The position numbers were made by a program, and so were the translations under genes. Below the pieces are notes generated by a model, which did not search any database, was not told the DNA's origin, and saw only the letters and a program-made list of their open reading frames with translations. A stretch of DNA of 64,000 nt from Phoronis australis (taxonomy: Eukaryota; Phoronida; Phoronidae): the NCBI GenBank assembly GCA_002633005.1, contig NMRA01000045.1, positions 483,716 to 547,715 of the forward strand. Direction: 5' to 3'. This document shows, piece after piece, positions 30,301-45,300 of this stretch (positions within the stretch are counted from its first letter, which is position 1; each line of letters starts with the position of its first letter).

Positions 30301-33300
30301 ATTAACAGAATACGCTAACCTACAAAACAGAAAAAATATATAATTTTACGTTTTCTAAAATGGAGTTCTCTAGATTTAGAAAATGGAAAACCACGGTCTC
30401 TAGTGTTTGCACCAACAATATTATATTCTTATCCTTTGCTTAAACTGAAATTGGTTCTAACAAAATGCCAGAAATTCCTTTAATGGTCAATGTTTTAGAT
30501 TGACTTCATAATGGTAAACGGCCTACAAAACTGGCTTTTTTACAGAAGGCGCGGTTTTATTACCACTTAAAAGCGAAAATTTTAGCTTCCCTCTATAAAG
30601 CCTGAACATGAAAAACACGAAACGGGTTGATCAATTTTTACAGTGTTTTAAAAATTCCCTTGACATGAAAGGAATTCGTTTCAACCATCGAAAGGGATCT
30701 CTTATCTAAAAAGATATCCTTGAAGCGATGCAATTTCTGGCTTGACTAACCATGCAGAATTCGTGTCTGACTAGTACTCTTGCTAAAGCCCAGAAATAAT
30801 CAGTTGCTTGCACTGTCTTCCTCATTTACTGTCACAATTACTCACAAGACCAAAAGTGCAACGAAAGGAAGAGGTTGAAATGTATTTCAATGCCAAATGT
30901 TTTCTCTCGGATTACAGCAGTTGATATTGACAAAGCAAGTAAGTGGCGCAGAAGAAAATACACCGAAACTGCAAATCCGTTGTCCATGATCTATGACGTA
31001 GTTGAGTAACCAGGTTTACATAGTACGATACTGAGCAAGACAAAAATATCCCTCTAAGTAATCAAAAGCAGTTAAAAATCATGTTCTGGTGTCAAAAACA
31101 ACTTTCTTCACACACACATTTGTTCTTGCAAAGCACGTCAATGAATTCTTGTTCCAGTTGCTTCATACGGATCGACAACAATAAAATGCCTGGAAATTCC
31201 CCCGATGACCTTACTGCACCCATCGTGACGAACAACTAAATAAGACTGGACTGGAACAATAACAAACTGTCAACTCTTTTGAAGCCTAAAAATCATGTCT
31301 CCTCGAAGGCCATCCAACCCCAAATCATGTCTCATCAAAGGCCATCCAACCCCAATCATATTGACTACTAATTAGTAATATGATTTCTGGGTAAATAAAT
31401 GTATTAAGCGAAAAAAAGTAATCTTGTGTAAAGCACAGTCAAGACAAGACCAGTTGTGTAACGGTATGTGGCCTGAATCAAATGTGGGTTTTTGAAAGAA
31501 CTCGCAGGTTTATTGCCCCTTTAAATACATACTGAAAGTTACTGAATACCTCCCTACCCACCTATCCAGACGTTCATCTTGCTCTCCGGCCTGTGACCGT
31601 CCTGCCTTCATCATGTCGTAGTAGGCCAAAGCCTCTTTCTCGTCCACAGTTTCGTACTGTTCTGAAGCGCGATTAGCGCGTTTCCTCGAACGACCACCAG
31701 AGGGAGCAGGAGCCTCATCTTCACTGGAGCTTTCACTTGATTCGCTGACAAGCTCAGATAGTTTCTTTTTCTTCGCAACCGTAGATGAGGCAGCCCTGTG
31801 CCTGTTAGACATTAAATAAATGTAAAACTGTTAATACCATCTTTGCGTAACCAAGTTCAAGGTCTTCCCAAACACAAATTTTTCAAAATTTTGACAAAAA
31901 TTTCCACATCAGTTGACTAACATAATTTTTCGTGGGTGTCCAGCACATTTTTGTCACAATCAACACGGGTACCCCACTTAATGGCAACTGGTTAAACCAA
32001 AAAGAAAGTAACTTTAACACTCACCATAAGAACACAGAGACTCAATAACTTCAGACACAGCATGAAAATATCTAGTGGGTTGCAAAAACAAAACAAGAAC
32101 TTCAAGAATGAACAAAATGTCCACAAAACATGCCATTCACTGAATAGTCTCTAGTGATAAGCAATATTGCCATCACTGAAGTCAACTTGTTTGCAATTTT
32201 CAAAAAGGCGAGATGGTTAGGAACCTGAACGTATAGCAAAACAAAAATAGCACCGTTTCAAAATTTTCTTTTTCTCTGGTTTCTGTTTTGTCACCATCTT
32301 GATTTCCTCTCCATTTTCAATTTTCTGCAGTAACTCTTGCACATAAGGTTCCATTTCCTCCTTCACAGGCTCCAACTGCTTCATCAACTGCAATACCAAG
32401 AAAGTAACTGCTAAACAGGTTAAAGTGTGTGCAGTTTTTTAAAAGTTGCAAGTTCCCTCGAAATCCCACATCATTGAAGTTTTGGCAAAAAACAGAAAGG
32501 AAACAAAAAATTACGCCATGCGAATTCGGAATTAGTCAGAATTATTTGCTCATAAATGTCCCAAATGCTGACGAGAAGATGACGTCAACTTTTTTCAGAA
32601 CAGCTCTAGCTGAGTTAGTCAAGATTAAATCAAGTCCTGAACACTGATGAAAGAAATCAGGAACATTTGCACTGAAAGATTCAGATCAAGTATGGGTCAC
32701 TTTCCACATGTTTCCAAGATACAATTCCCACTTCCCAAAAGTAGTGTAGTCATTTCTGCTAATGAAAGTAGCTATGGAATAAACCATGGTTGATACAAAG
32801 TAGCCAGCATGCCTATCTATCTCTAAGTGTATTAAAATTCTGAACAACACATCTCACTAATCCAACAGGAGCACTTTAACTAACCACCTAGAGGTCACTA
32901 TCATATTCATTAATTGCCCAAACAGCATGAATGGATAATAGCCCATTCTAATAGATGATAATAGTGTGTTAGTTGTACAGTGCCCCAAGGGCCTATGATT
33001 GCATAAAGGACATTTTACTCAGCCTACTGGCGGTTACTCACATTTCTGTACTGCACTAGTCTGCTGACCACAGGGTGGTTGTGCACCGGGATGCGTTTAG
33101 CCTTTAACATCAAGTAGAAGCTAATGTTGACGCAGTAACTGAAATTTAAAACATCGGATTTAATTCAAGAACTTTGCAAAACAAAGAAATCATGTAATAT
33201 TTAATAAACAAGGCCACGAGCCCAAAGTACGAAGTTACAAACAGCCAAGTTAGTGTCCCATTACACTATGTCGCTCGCCTCTCCTTCGTTAAATACATAA

Positions 33301-36300
33301 ACTTCATGTAGTGGATTCGTGTGCATCAATCATAAGATTCTCAAAACAAGCTTATGAATTTGTGTCAAGTAGGATGATTCCAAATAACGAAGTTTCGATG
33401 TAAAAAAAAACAAAAAGCAATACAAAAGGGACTTCCAATGAGAGAAAACTGAAAATTATAAAAAACAACTTGTGAACAACTGTTGAGCACTATCTATAAA
33501 TAGAAAGAATAAGTTATGTTGATGTCGAAATTATAAGTAAAACCTACTGAGTCATTGGTTCATCAGTTGGGATACTCTTAATATGGACGACAATTAGTGA
33601 TGGAAATGACTGTGTATACACGAGCATTGGAAAGTTATTCAGTCAATAATGTTAAGTAGAGCAATAAATTCCAATTTAATATTGAGTGGTTGTACATCAA
33701 TATTAGCAAGCAGGCCTGTGCTGCACAACAGACCATGCAATTAGAGAAACAAACCGATAATAGCAACTAAATTGACATAACAAGTAGGACCTGATGAATT
33801 TCAGACATTGGAAATGAGAGGCTCTTCGAGACAGTGCCAGTCTGAATAAAAACAACTGCTGAAGAACATTGTGCGATACTAAAAGATAACCATGAACATT
33901 GAGCGATACTAGAAGACCTGGCAATCTTACTTGAGGTATAATTTGATTTGCGTTTTTATGAACTCCGTTCCTCTGCTAGCTGGCATCACTCCAGACTGGA
34001 TCAGATTAAGAATGGGCCCATACTTTGTCTTCACATCAGTCAGCTGAAGAGGAAAGTATACATTTGAGGTTAGCAAATGAAATGCCAAACCAATCTTGAG
34101 TAACAATAAAGCTTGCATTTTTCATGGCCAGTTTGTTCCACTTACACAAGCGACACGGACACTTGAAATGTTCTTTCACTAAGGAGAAATACTCCTGTCC
34201 ACTAATGAAATGCTAGCTAAACAAAACATTTATTAGGAGAGATAAATGACCCTAATGACCCCAAGTTTGTGATGTATGTTCAGGAAGACTGTTGTAGAAA
34301 AATGGAACATACAAAAAACTTGTATACAACTGTAGTTTTTCCAGGAAAAAGAGAGAATTTTATTATCTTCATGAGTTAAAAGTAACATAGTTGTATATGA
34401 AGTCATGTTGATATGTTATTGTAGCACAATAAAATTTAAAAAATAACCAAATTTGGAAAAATCTCATCAATTTTGTACAAAAGTGATTGCATTTCCTCTT
34501 TTTTAATTTTTTTTTACTTTGCATTGAACACTCACGATTTTGAAAAATATTAAGTCTCATGTTAATTCTGGTACAGAATTTGAAAATGATAAGGCATCAC
34601 TTTGATGTCATTTATCGTTTACGAGAAAATGGGAAAATAAAATATGAATTGTGGGACACAGTGTGTTCTGCATTTGTGAGATTTTAATGTATATGCAATC
34701 AAACCATGTAACACCAAGCATGGTTCATAATGTGCAGCGGCTTACAACATTCCATTCCATTGTTCTGTGTAAAAGTTTAATTTGTTTAGCGAGCTTAAAT
34801 TAGAACAAACATTTTAGATAATTGCTGAGAGTTTGTTATATTGTGATTTAACAGTAAATAAGATCTAATACCTTGGTCTTGTAATCTTCAATCAAATCAA
34901 GCAATTCTGGGGACTCTTTCTTCAACAGCTGAAAAGTGACCATTCAAAGATTTACACATTTTGTGCCGTGGATCACAACTGGTTTAAAGGCTACAGACTA
35001 ATGTTTAAAGTACCTTTTTCAAGAACAGGCCAGGGTTTATCTTAGACATTTTAAATGAGTTTCCATGGTTTTTATTAACTATACACAAGGCTAACTTCAC
35101 CTAGCTAACAAAATTAAGAGTCTGAGATGATCACACTTTCACCTAAAATATGTTACCTAATCAACATAATTTGTCCATTTTTGGCAAAAAAACAATTCAC
35201 TGGCCATCAGACATTGGATAGAATATACAGTACATTCACCATGTAATAGAGTTTAGTGGCTCCGACAAAGGTGGCGCTGTTTTTCCAGTGATTGAGGAAA
35301 TTAAAATGAGAACACAACACCTACAATGAGTTTTTCCTTTTTGGAGAGTTTTGACAAATCCTTTGTAACCACTTCTTTCGAAACAACCGTGTCTTCTTCA
35401 GCTTGTTTCTTGGCAGTCTGAAATGAGAGCAAATGAGATTAATGAGAGCATTGCAAAACGTTGAGATGACTGAACAGCAAATAATATGCTTCTAGGTATA
35501 TTCTTTAATACCAAGTATTACTGATAGAATAGTTTGACCACGATAGCAAACTTGAAAATCAAGTCATGCATCTCTCTATCAATTTAGGTAAATAAAAAAT
35601 CTGCCAAGACATTTTGATATCAACGCACAAACAACATCTTGATATCAAAACAACTAAAATGGCTGATATTTATCAAGTCATTTCACCAAAAGTTGATGAA
35701 GGAATTTCTTATTGAACACTAAAATAACTAACAGGGGTCGCCACGGTATTGGAAACCAAAAAATCCACAAGTGGTTGTTTATTCCCACCAGATACTTTTA
35801 AATCAAGTTTGCCAAAACTTGGAAAGTCATTACATCACAAACTGATGGACAACAGGGATGTCACCATAGCTAAATACCTACGAACATTGACTGGTGCTGG
35901 CACATCCTAGCCATGTAACTTTTTGGAAATTTTATCACAAAATGTCAAGTGGTTTTCGATATAATCAACGGACAAGCACAGGCAAAGACGGATGACAAAC
36001 CGAAGACAGTGAGATGCAGACAACGTGGGACCACAGAAATTTTTACAGGTGCATAAAGATCAGCTCAGCAGCACCAAAGGCAAAGATGACACATCACTGT
36101 CCTCAACTTTTGAATGTTAGATAATGACACAGTTTTAATGAATGAATGAATCAATCAATCAATGCATCAATAACTTTCAATCTTTCCTCAACTGAATATG
36201 CCAAACCCTAGAAACTTCTTCACTATAATCTCTGACAAGTTTTACTATGAAACACAAAACTTGTCATAGGATGTTACTTGCTTCTGGAATGCATAAGTGA

Positions 36301-39300
36301 ACTAAACTATTCATGAAAACTAGTGTCGTGACTGGAATACTTTTAACGTCCTGTGTAACCTTTCCCAATCTACAATCACACTGAGAGAATCCTCCAACTA
36401 CTTGGTTACACAAAGAGACAATACATGCCAATACTAAGCGGCAAAAATACCACTTTCCATGCCAGTGCCTCAAAATTATACTAATAGGCACCATCAAAGA
36501 ACAAAAATGACTTACCTGAAATATCTCCATGCCAAAATCGTCTTCATCTAACTGTTCTGCCATCTTCTTTTGCATCGCAATCACTTCCTGTTCTTCAAGT
36601 TCAGCAGCGCCACCTGTGTCGGAGCCACTAAACTCTATAACAGAAAGGTGGGATCACAAACAAGCCAAGCTTTGGTGCAGAAGGTGAGAAAGGGTTCTTA
36701 ATTGCAAAACTCTCAACTTTGAGCAATTTTAAAAGCCACCCTTGCAACAGGGTAATCAATGCTCTGTGGCACTGATTCACTTTGAGAAGGCACTGGATCA
36801 CTGCTCTCGTAACAGACCAGTTAAGTAATGTGCCGACTTTAATTTTTGACTTTGTGACATGTAACACACACATTGCTTTTCTGGATAGACTAACTTTCAG
36901 ATAAAAATGGAACATGAACAAAAAACAAAACCTCCAGTCAAAAAACAAAACTGAAACAAAAAGTTGCGACTTGTTTCAGCCTTGCTGTAGAACTATGATC
37001 AAACAAAAACTTCTAACAATTACTAAATCTGCAAGAGCAAAAATACACACCCACGTCACGCTCATCTTCCACATCTGCTCCATAAAATTTGGATTTCTTC
37101 TTTCCCCACGCCTTATCGTCGGGTAAGCCTACAGAACACAACACGCACTGGTGAGAGACGATATATTATTTAAAAATCATGAACGCCTAAAACAACATTT
37201 CTTAATAAAACAAAATTGCGAAAAAAAAAATAGTGGGAAAAAGGAATGCTCAAAAAATTTTGTACGACATGAGCAAATACTGAACAGTTGTTGCTATCAA
37301 CAAGCATATGTGTACTGTTAAACCTTTCCAAAGGTTACTGGGCTCAGAATAAGCAAACATATATGGAACAATTTTGGTCCCCATTCTGAAACTCTTTTGG
37401 AATACAAATGCTGTTCAGAACAAGAGAGATACCTCAAAAGATGCCAAAAAAGGTAGGGAAAGGCTACCAGGAAACTGACGTTTTTTATTACACTAAGCCA
37501 CCACCTGCTTACTCCTAGTGGCAAGGAATGAAGTTACCAGCAAAACACAAGCACCTACCGTCATCATCATCGTCCAGATCACTGGCCATTTCATCCCTAA
37601 CTTGATCCGTTTCGTATCGCTTTAGTTTGTTATCATACTCATCAAGGTCAGAGTCGGAGTCATCAAAGCCCAAAACTTCATCCTGGGTAAAAATTATGTG
37701 AAAAATATTTCAGCTGACTGGTGAAATTAAATTCCCTCTTAACGTATTCGAGTGAACAACTACTTTAGGAAGAAAACCTTACTCTCTGCCCAGAAAGCCA
37801 AATTAATAACCAGGTTATTCAATTACAGAAATAAGCCTCATTGACATACCTCACTATACCATTACGCAGCAAAAAACACTCTCAAACGGTTCAGAAAGGA
37901 ACTATATTACATTGATAAAATACAAAAGAATTGTCAAAAAACATTAATTTTGATAGAGTTTGCCAACAAAAGAGTGTCAAAATGCAGTTAAATTTGACAG
38001 AACTGGCCAACCCTTCCACAGCCGGACAGCTTCTTAATAGGCACAACTCCTATTGATGGTAAAATCAACTGCCATCGAGACTTCACAGATTCTCGAGACC
38101 TGTTCATGTTAATCATCCCATGTTGCATGAGATTCCAGACTGCCTGATACGTTAACAGTGCAAAACTTCTGGACAAAAATAATTGCCTTTTCTCAAGTTT
38201 CAAAGAGTTCTAAGAAATTCCAAATTGTTGCAAAACGCCACAAAATAGTGCCTCACGCAACTCACAATACTTATACAGCTTGAAAATGACACAGCATTCA
38301 TTTGCCATTTATATTTTACGCAAGATTCAGGAAATAAATTTCACTTGTCAATATTGTACTAAATAGGAGAGATTTTATTGTGGCTTTTGTTATTTATTGG
38401 ATGGTCATGGTGTCATATCTTGAGTAAAATCTGATTTTTTGGTGTTCTGAGAAGTGACTATGTTTTTAAATAACACCAGTCTAAGGCCATATTCTAATCA
38501 GAAATCAAAGATCAAGCACTATCATAAAAAACTCCACAATGTTTTGCTTTGTATCTGAAAGCAACATCAGAAGGCAAAACAGATGTATATGCTTTATGGT
38601 ATAGTTCACTAGTGTGAGCCCAGCATTTTTTGTGAAATTTCCAAAAAATCTTGAGCAAGTTTTCCTGTCCTTTCATTGACATGGGGAATCCAAATTCAAG
38701 ACCTGTGCATGCCATACTCTACTCAGACCTTGTGTTTTGTTCACCTAGTTATGACATCAGTCATCGACGACATCCAAAACCAATAGATGTAGTACTTTTC
38801 TTTTACATTGCTTTCTTCAATTTAAAAGAAAACATGGCTGCAAGAGTGAAATTTTACTACTTTATGTCAAATTAAAGAATAAAAATAATAAGCAAATTGT
38901 GCTCCACTGGCAGAATGTGCATTTGTCATAAAACATGTCGTGCATTTTTAGCAATACAGGAAGCCTTTGAGAAATGGAAAATTGACAAATACATTGATGT
39001 AGATTATGCGTCAACAAGTAGTTGCACAGCAGTGGTTAACGAAACGTTGCTGACTATGTCCAACATAGATTCATAATTTTACCCATAAAAAATGAGAATG
39101 TTTACCAAAACCTCAGGTTACCTGCTCGTCAGAACTGAATCCTGCTGGTTCCAGAGAGGCTCCCTCTCCCAACAGAATCTTTTCTTTGTTTGTGTGAAAC
39201 TCATCTACTTCATCGTGAATAAAATCTTTGGCTTGTCTGTCAGGGACTTTTTCCTTAGAGTATGCCCGCTCATCATCAGAGTCATAGTTAACGACAACTT

Positions 39301-42300
39301 GCTGAGACTTTTTCCTGGAATGCAATTAATAACTTCGGCAATCAGCAAGCTCCCATAATTTTGACTGTTTAGTTCTTCACTTTTGTAACCTTAATTTTGC
39401 ACCCGAAAGAAGCTTTGATTTTGTGTTAAGTCACCTTGATCTTGCGGTGACACCTCGTGGCTAAAACAGGAAAGGTGTTCTGCTCATTACTATGGCTGAA
39501 AAGCAAGTCTTTGGTAATACCCATTACGTGTACTCACTTGTCCAATTCCAAGACAGTGTTTACTGTTGAAAAATAGTTTATTTCAGACCTTATTAATACA
39601 CATTACATGAAAACTTCCTTGAGTTTAGAATTTGGAAAATACTGTTGTTAATGGCATTGCTAAATAGCTTATCAAAACAACAGAAACGCCAACTGCAAAA
39701 CGTATATTTGTAAATGTGTTAATTAACTAAACAAATGTCCTGTTAATGTATGAAATCATGGCATGTTTGACCTTCAACAGTAAAATTTTCAATGAGCAGT
39801 CCTTTGTTCACTTGCCAAAATCTGGAACTGGCCGTTTTTACAACGAGCGCATTGTCGATTTTTGGGCAACCGAACGAAGGACTGCTCAAAGAAAAAGTTT
39901 GATAACGGAAGTATCTGTAGGAGTTGGAAGGAATTAAAGACATCGATGGGCTTGTAAGATGTCCTTCTATGCGTAAAAGGTACTTACAACAATGTGAGTT
40001 TGATGTTTTAATCAGTGTGAGGCATAATTCGCCGAAAACCAGCAGGCGTATGAAGAGCCTATGGGAGCTGTTGTACGTGAACTTGGAATCCAGCTTAATC
40101 TCAAGATTAAGTGGAAGTGAGTGTTGCGTGAACTTGGCATACGCGAGGCAACTTGACAAGTTCAAATAATTACGTTCATGTTCATAAAAATTTGCACTGC
40201 ACTAAATCAAGTTACTCTCGAGTTCCGAATAGTCGTATCTATACGATTATTTTTTTCAGACTCGTTTTCCGGTCTATACGGCGCTTATTCGGGTCTCTAC
40301 GTTTATTAATTTTCTAACCTTTTTCCACTCTCCACGATTATTTAATTTAGCAAGTTCAAATTTTTGTTTCATTCAATACAAATTTGGTGCACAAAAACTT
40401 CGCTGCGGACACCGGGTATCGTACCTTGGTCATAAAACAAGTTAATTTGCTCTAAACCTCTAGACCACCAGACACTCTGGTCAGAGCTCGTAATTTAGAG
40501 CTATATACCACTCCGCGTTATACATGGAAGTCACATGTCATACATATTAAAAATTTTATTCCCTAAAATATACAACTGTGTGTTTCGAAGCATAAAATAA
40601 TCGGACTCCCAAGCAAGGGTTTACGCAGCGACCGTCTGTTGGACCATAGATGAGTATCTATGGTTGGACGGCTAGAATGTTATTTTGGACGGGATCTGTG
40701 TCGGCAAAATTTAAAAAAGCTTGAAATGATGACCACTTTCTCAATATTAACGGCTGGTCGGCAGTCGCTCAAAGAAATAGGGGATCAGTAATTACAGAAA
40801 TGAGAAATTTAATACACAAAAAGTGCATTTTTCAATATTACGCGAGCCTCGTGACACAGATCGGTGTTACCGGCAGCTCAACATACGTATAAATAAAAAC
40901 GCTTTCGACGAGTTTCTTTGGCTGATCCAATATTTGTGATTTCACCCTGTGAAAAACTGGCAAGCCGTTACACCTCTTCACTGTGTCTATCCCCAAAGTN
41001 ATTCCGCGAGCCTCGTGACACAGATCGGTGTTACCGGCAGCTCAACATACGTATAAATAAAAACGCTTTCGACGAGGTCCTTTGGCTGATCCAATATTTG
41101 TGATTTCACCCTGTGAAAAACTGGCAAGCCATTACACCTCTTCACTGTGTCTGTCCCCAAAGTTTGCGTTTCCGGGGGGAGTAATTCCGGGATTTTGCAC
41201 AGCCAGTGTCATCTGCAGTTTCCGTATTGACATGCGCATTATACATACTCAATCATGTCGTCTGCCGCAAAAAGGCCTAAAGAATTCGAGGATTATTTTA
41301 CAAAACGAGAGATGTTCCATAAACTGACATTGATTTAAGTGCTAGTAGACGACAAATAATCCAGCTACAGATACGTAACGTGGTGATGACGCGGACAGTC
41401 AACCAAGCGCAAATACCCGTGCAATTAATGAACGGTGCCCAACCTTTCAATCAACTAAGTACCAACAAGTTGTTGACGTCATCGGACATCGGCATTTTTA
41501 CAATTCACTCCAAACTTCAGAATAGATTGTTTTTGTGAACAGGAAAAATGGACTTGTGACAATCTTGAAAATGACATAGTTACTAACGTTCGACAATCCA
41601 GTCGATATCTATTGAAATTGATTTCTACTTGCTCTCCCGTCCAAATAAATGGAAAAACGCACGGGAATCCGTTTGTTTATTATACCTAATTAGATATTCA
41701 AGATGGTTGACGTAGTCGTGGTCGTGGACTCGAATGTTGGGCAATTCTGCGAGAAATCTCAATTTCGATCTGGCCATGTAAAATTTTGGATGTAGCCTAC
41801 AGACTTTTTGACGTCGAATTCTGACTAACATTACGAGGGTATTGACTGTGCAAGACATGAGATTGAGAGAAAACAAAGGCTCGAATGCCAGGAACATTTA
41901 TGATAAAAATGGGACTCGTTTTACCAAGACACTTTATTGTCTTTATTCACACTGTCGGCTTCGTGGAAGACTGGACGTTCCTTCTGAAATCTTTACCTCC
42001 TTGTTAGTTTTTGGACTTAGTCAACATTGTCATCTCTAGTATGAATGTCACATTCTTTTTGAGTAAAATGATACCACTTACTGTTTGAAACAGGTCTATT
42101 TAGACTTCCATTTAAAGTTATTGAATAAACGAATGGTCTTTGTTTTAGCAATGACGCTTTTATTCCACTTCACTGTACTATGTTATGGCATGGGTGGATA
42201 AACCACTGCAGCAATTAAACTATGCTAATGTTCAGTTTAAAATTTTTCCTTTGAAACAATTACTTAAAGCGTTGGTAAGTCAGACAGAATTTGCTTCTTT

Positions 42301-45300
42301 GCACTATTATTCCTATCTATATCATTAGATTTTGCACTTCCTATTATTTCCATCTGCCATTACTTGATTTTACGCAAATTTGTAATCAATGTTATTCCAG
42401 TCAAAACTATTTTTAATTTTCCACAAATTTCCCATCTATATCATTATTCCCTAGAATTTGCTGTTTTGCATTATTATTCCCTTCTATATCATTATTAGGT
42501 TTTACCTAAATTTGTAATCAATATTATTATTCCAGTCTATACTATGTTTAAATTTCCACAAATTTGCCGTCTATACCATTATTCCATTCTATACTATTAT
42601 TAATTTTTTCCGACAAATTTCTGGTCTACACTATTATTCTACTTTTCTAGTGCCAAAAATGTTGGGTCTATACTATTATTAGAGTCTCTACTATTATTAA
42701 AAATCGTGAAATTTTCCAGTCTATACTATTATTGCTGTCTCTACTACTATTCGGAACTCCAGAGTACATTTGAATAAAATAATGTCAACTTTAACCAACC
42801 TTTTCAACTACAGACAATCAGTTTCACCAAACAATAAACGATCAAGCCATTCACATATTCCTCCGGTTCGGCGACACAAGTTTGGGTAAAGCTAAAGGAG
42901 AAAATGGTTGAACGCGACTGCGAGGCCAATAATTACAAAAATTCTTTTCACCGAACAAAAATTTCACCTTTTTGCCTTAAAGAATATTCAATTCCAAGTG
43001 CATGCAACACTCACTTCCGCTTAATCTTGAGATTACGCAAAATTCCAAGTTCACGCACAGCAGAGCTACACTGTCTCTAGGCAATTACATCGCCCTGGAT
43101 GCCGCAGACATACAGGGGCGATAGTACATCCCCACAAAAAGTTACTCTCTAGTTCCGAATAGTCGTATATATACGATTATTTTTTTCAGACTCGTTTTCC
43201 AGTCTATACGATGCTTATTCGGGTCTCTACGTTTATTAATTTTCTAACTTTTTTCCACTCTCCACGATTATTTGTTTCAGCAAGTTCTCAATTTTTGTTT
43301 TATTCATTACAAATTTGTTACTCCAAAACTTAGCTATAGACACCGGGCATCGTACCTTGGCCGTAAAATGTGGTGTCTTCGCTCTAAACCTCTAGACCAC
43401 GAGACACTAGGTTCGATTTCGTAATTTAGAAGAGCTATATACGACTGCGCGTTACACACGGAAGTCACATGTCATACACATTAAAAGATTTTATTCGCCA
43501 AAATGTCACCTGTACGTTTCAAAGCGTAAAATAATCGGACTCCCAAGCAACGGTTTACGCAACGGCTTTCTGTTGGACGGCCAGAATGTTATTTTGGACG
43601 GGTTCGACGGGATCGGTTAGAATTAAGAAAGTGTTGGTAAAATTTAAAAAGCATGAAATGATTACCACTTCTCTTAATATTAACGGCTGACTGCTCAAAG
43701 AAATAGGCCATCAGTAATTTCAGAAATGATGAATTTAATGCACAAATTTTTCAATATTCCGCGCGCCCCGTGACACAGACCGGTGTTACCGGCAGCTCAA
43801 CGTACATATGAATAAAAACGCTTTCGACGATTTTCTTTGGGTGATCCAATATTTATGATTGCACCCTGTGAAAAACTGGCAAGCCGTACCAAGTCTTCAC
43901 TGTGTCTGTCCCCGAAGTTTGGGTTTCCGGGGGAGTAATTCCGGGATTTTGCACAGCCAGTGTCATCTGCGGTTTTCGTCATTATTGACATGCGCATTCT
44001 ACATACTTAATCATGTCGTCTGCCGCGCAAAGACCTAAAGAATTCGAGGATTATTTTACAAACCGAGAGATGTTCCAGAGACAGACATTGATTCAGATGC
44101 TGGTACGACAAATAATCCAGCTATAGATACGGACTGTGGTGATAACGCGGCAAGTCGACGAAGCGCAAATACCCGTGCAGTTAATGAACAGTGCCGAACC
44201 TTTCAATCAATCTAGGAACCAGGTTCCTAGAATCAACAAGTCAAAGTACCAACAAGTTGCCGACAACATCGGGCATCAGCATTTTTACAATTCGCTCCAA
44301 ACTTGAGAATAGATTGTTTTTATGAACAGGAAGAATGGACCTGTGACAATCTTGAAAATGACATAGTTGCTAACGTTCGACAATCCAGTCGATATCTATT
44401 GAAATTCATTTCTACTTGCTCTCCCGTCCAAATAAATGGAAAAGCGCACGTGAATCGGTTTGTTTATTATACCTAATTAGACATTCAAGATGGTGGACGT
44501 AGTTGTGGTCGTGGACTCGAATGTTTTGCAATTCTGCAAGAAATCTCAATTTCTGGTCGTGTAAAATTTTGGATGTACCGACTTTTTGACGTCGAATTCT
44601 GACTAACATTCCGAGGGTATTGACTATGAACGTTGTGCAAGGAGATTGAGAGAAACAAAGGCTCGACTGTCAGGAATATGTATGATAAAAATGCGAGTCG
44701 TTTTACCAACACACTTTATTGTCCTTATTCAGACTGTCGGCTTCGTGGAAGACTAGACGTTGCTGCTGAAATCTTTACCTCCTTGTTATAATTTTTGGAC
44801 TTAGTCGACATTGGCATCCCTAGTATGAATGTCACATTCTTTTTTGAGTAAAATGATAACGCATACTGTTTGAAACACATCTATATAGACTTCCATTTAA
44901 AGTTATTGAATAAACGAATGGTCTTTGTTTTAGCAATGACACTTTATTCCACTTCACTGTACTATGTTATGGCATGTGTGGATACACCACTGCAATAATT
45001 TAACTATGCTAGTTTTCAATTTAAAAGTTTTTCTTTGAAACAATTACTTATAGCGGTGGTAAGTCAGACAGAATATGCTTCTTTGCATTATTATTCCAAT
45101 CCCATCTACATCATTATTAGATTTTGCACTTCCTATTATTTCCATCTACCGTTACTACATTTTACGCAAATTTGTAATCAATGTTATTATTCCAGTCTAT
45201 ATTATTTTTAATTTTCCACAAATTTCCCGTCTATACCATTATTCCTAAGAATTTGCTGTTTTGCATTATTATTCTCTTCTATAACATTATTAGATTTTAC

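Larger units (their letters stand above)
29017..31561 (-). other. UTP3 intron 12, 2.5 kb
   Basis: Apart from the LINE insertion, holds a two-unit 32-bp repeat near 31298-31360 (CATGTCTC, AAGGCCATCCAACCCCAA). No exon or snoRNA box pair was recognised. Confidence 0.55.
40215..42764 (+). mobile_element. Non-autonomous DNA transposon, copy A
   Basis: About 2.55 kb with terminal inverted repeats: CTCTCGAGTTCCGAATAGT at the left and, reverse-complemented, CTCTGGAGTTCCGAATAGT at the right; TA lies on both sides, which would suit a TA-targeting transposase. Both ends carry many copies of a GTCTATACNATTATT-like word in the same orientation. An ATG at about 41254 begins MSSAAKRPKEFEDYFTKREM, then meets stops. 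A minus frame (41625-41897) is partly shared with copy B. It includes a 164-bp internal duplication at an N. It lies in UTP3 intron 1. Confidence 0.8.

Noticed and set aside
28463-39121. Intronic snoRNAs in UTP3
   Set aside because: Ribosome-assembly genes often host them, but no minus-strand C/D box pair at suitable spacing was found by eye; H/ACA could not be assessed.
40918-41327. Two frames starting MADPIFVISPCEK
   Set aside because: Artefact of the N-joined 164-bp duplication inside the transposon; TTG starts.
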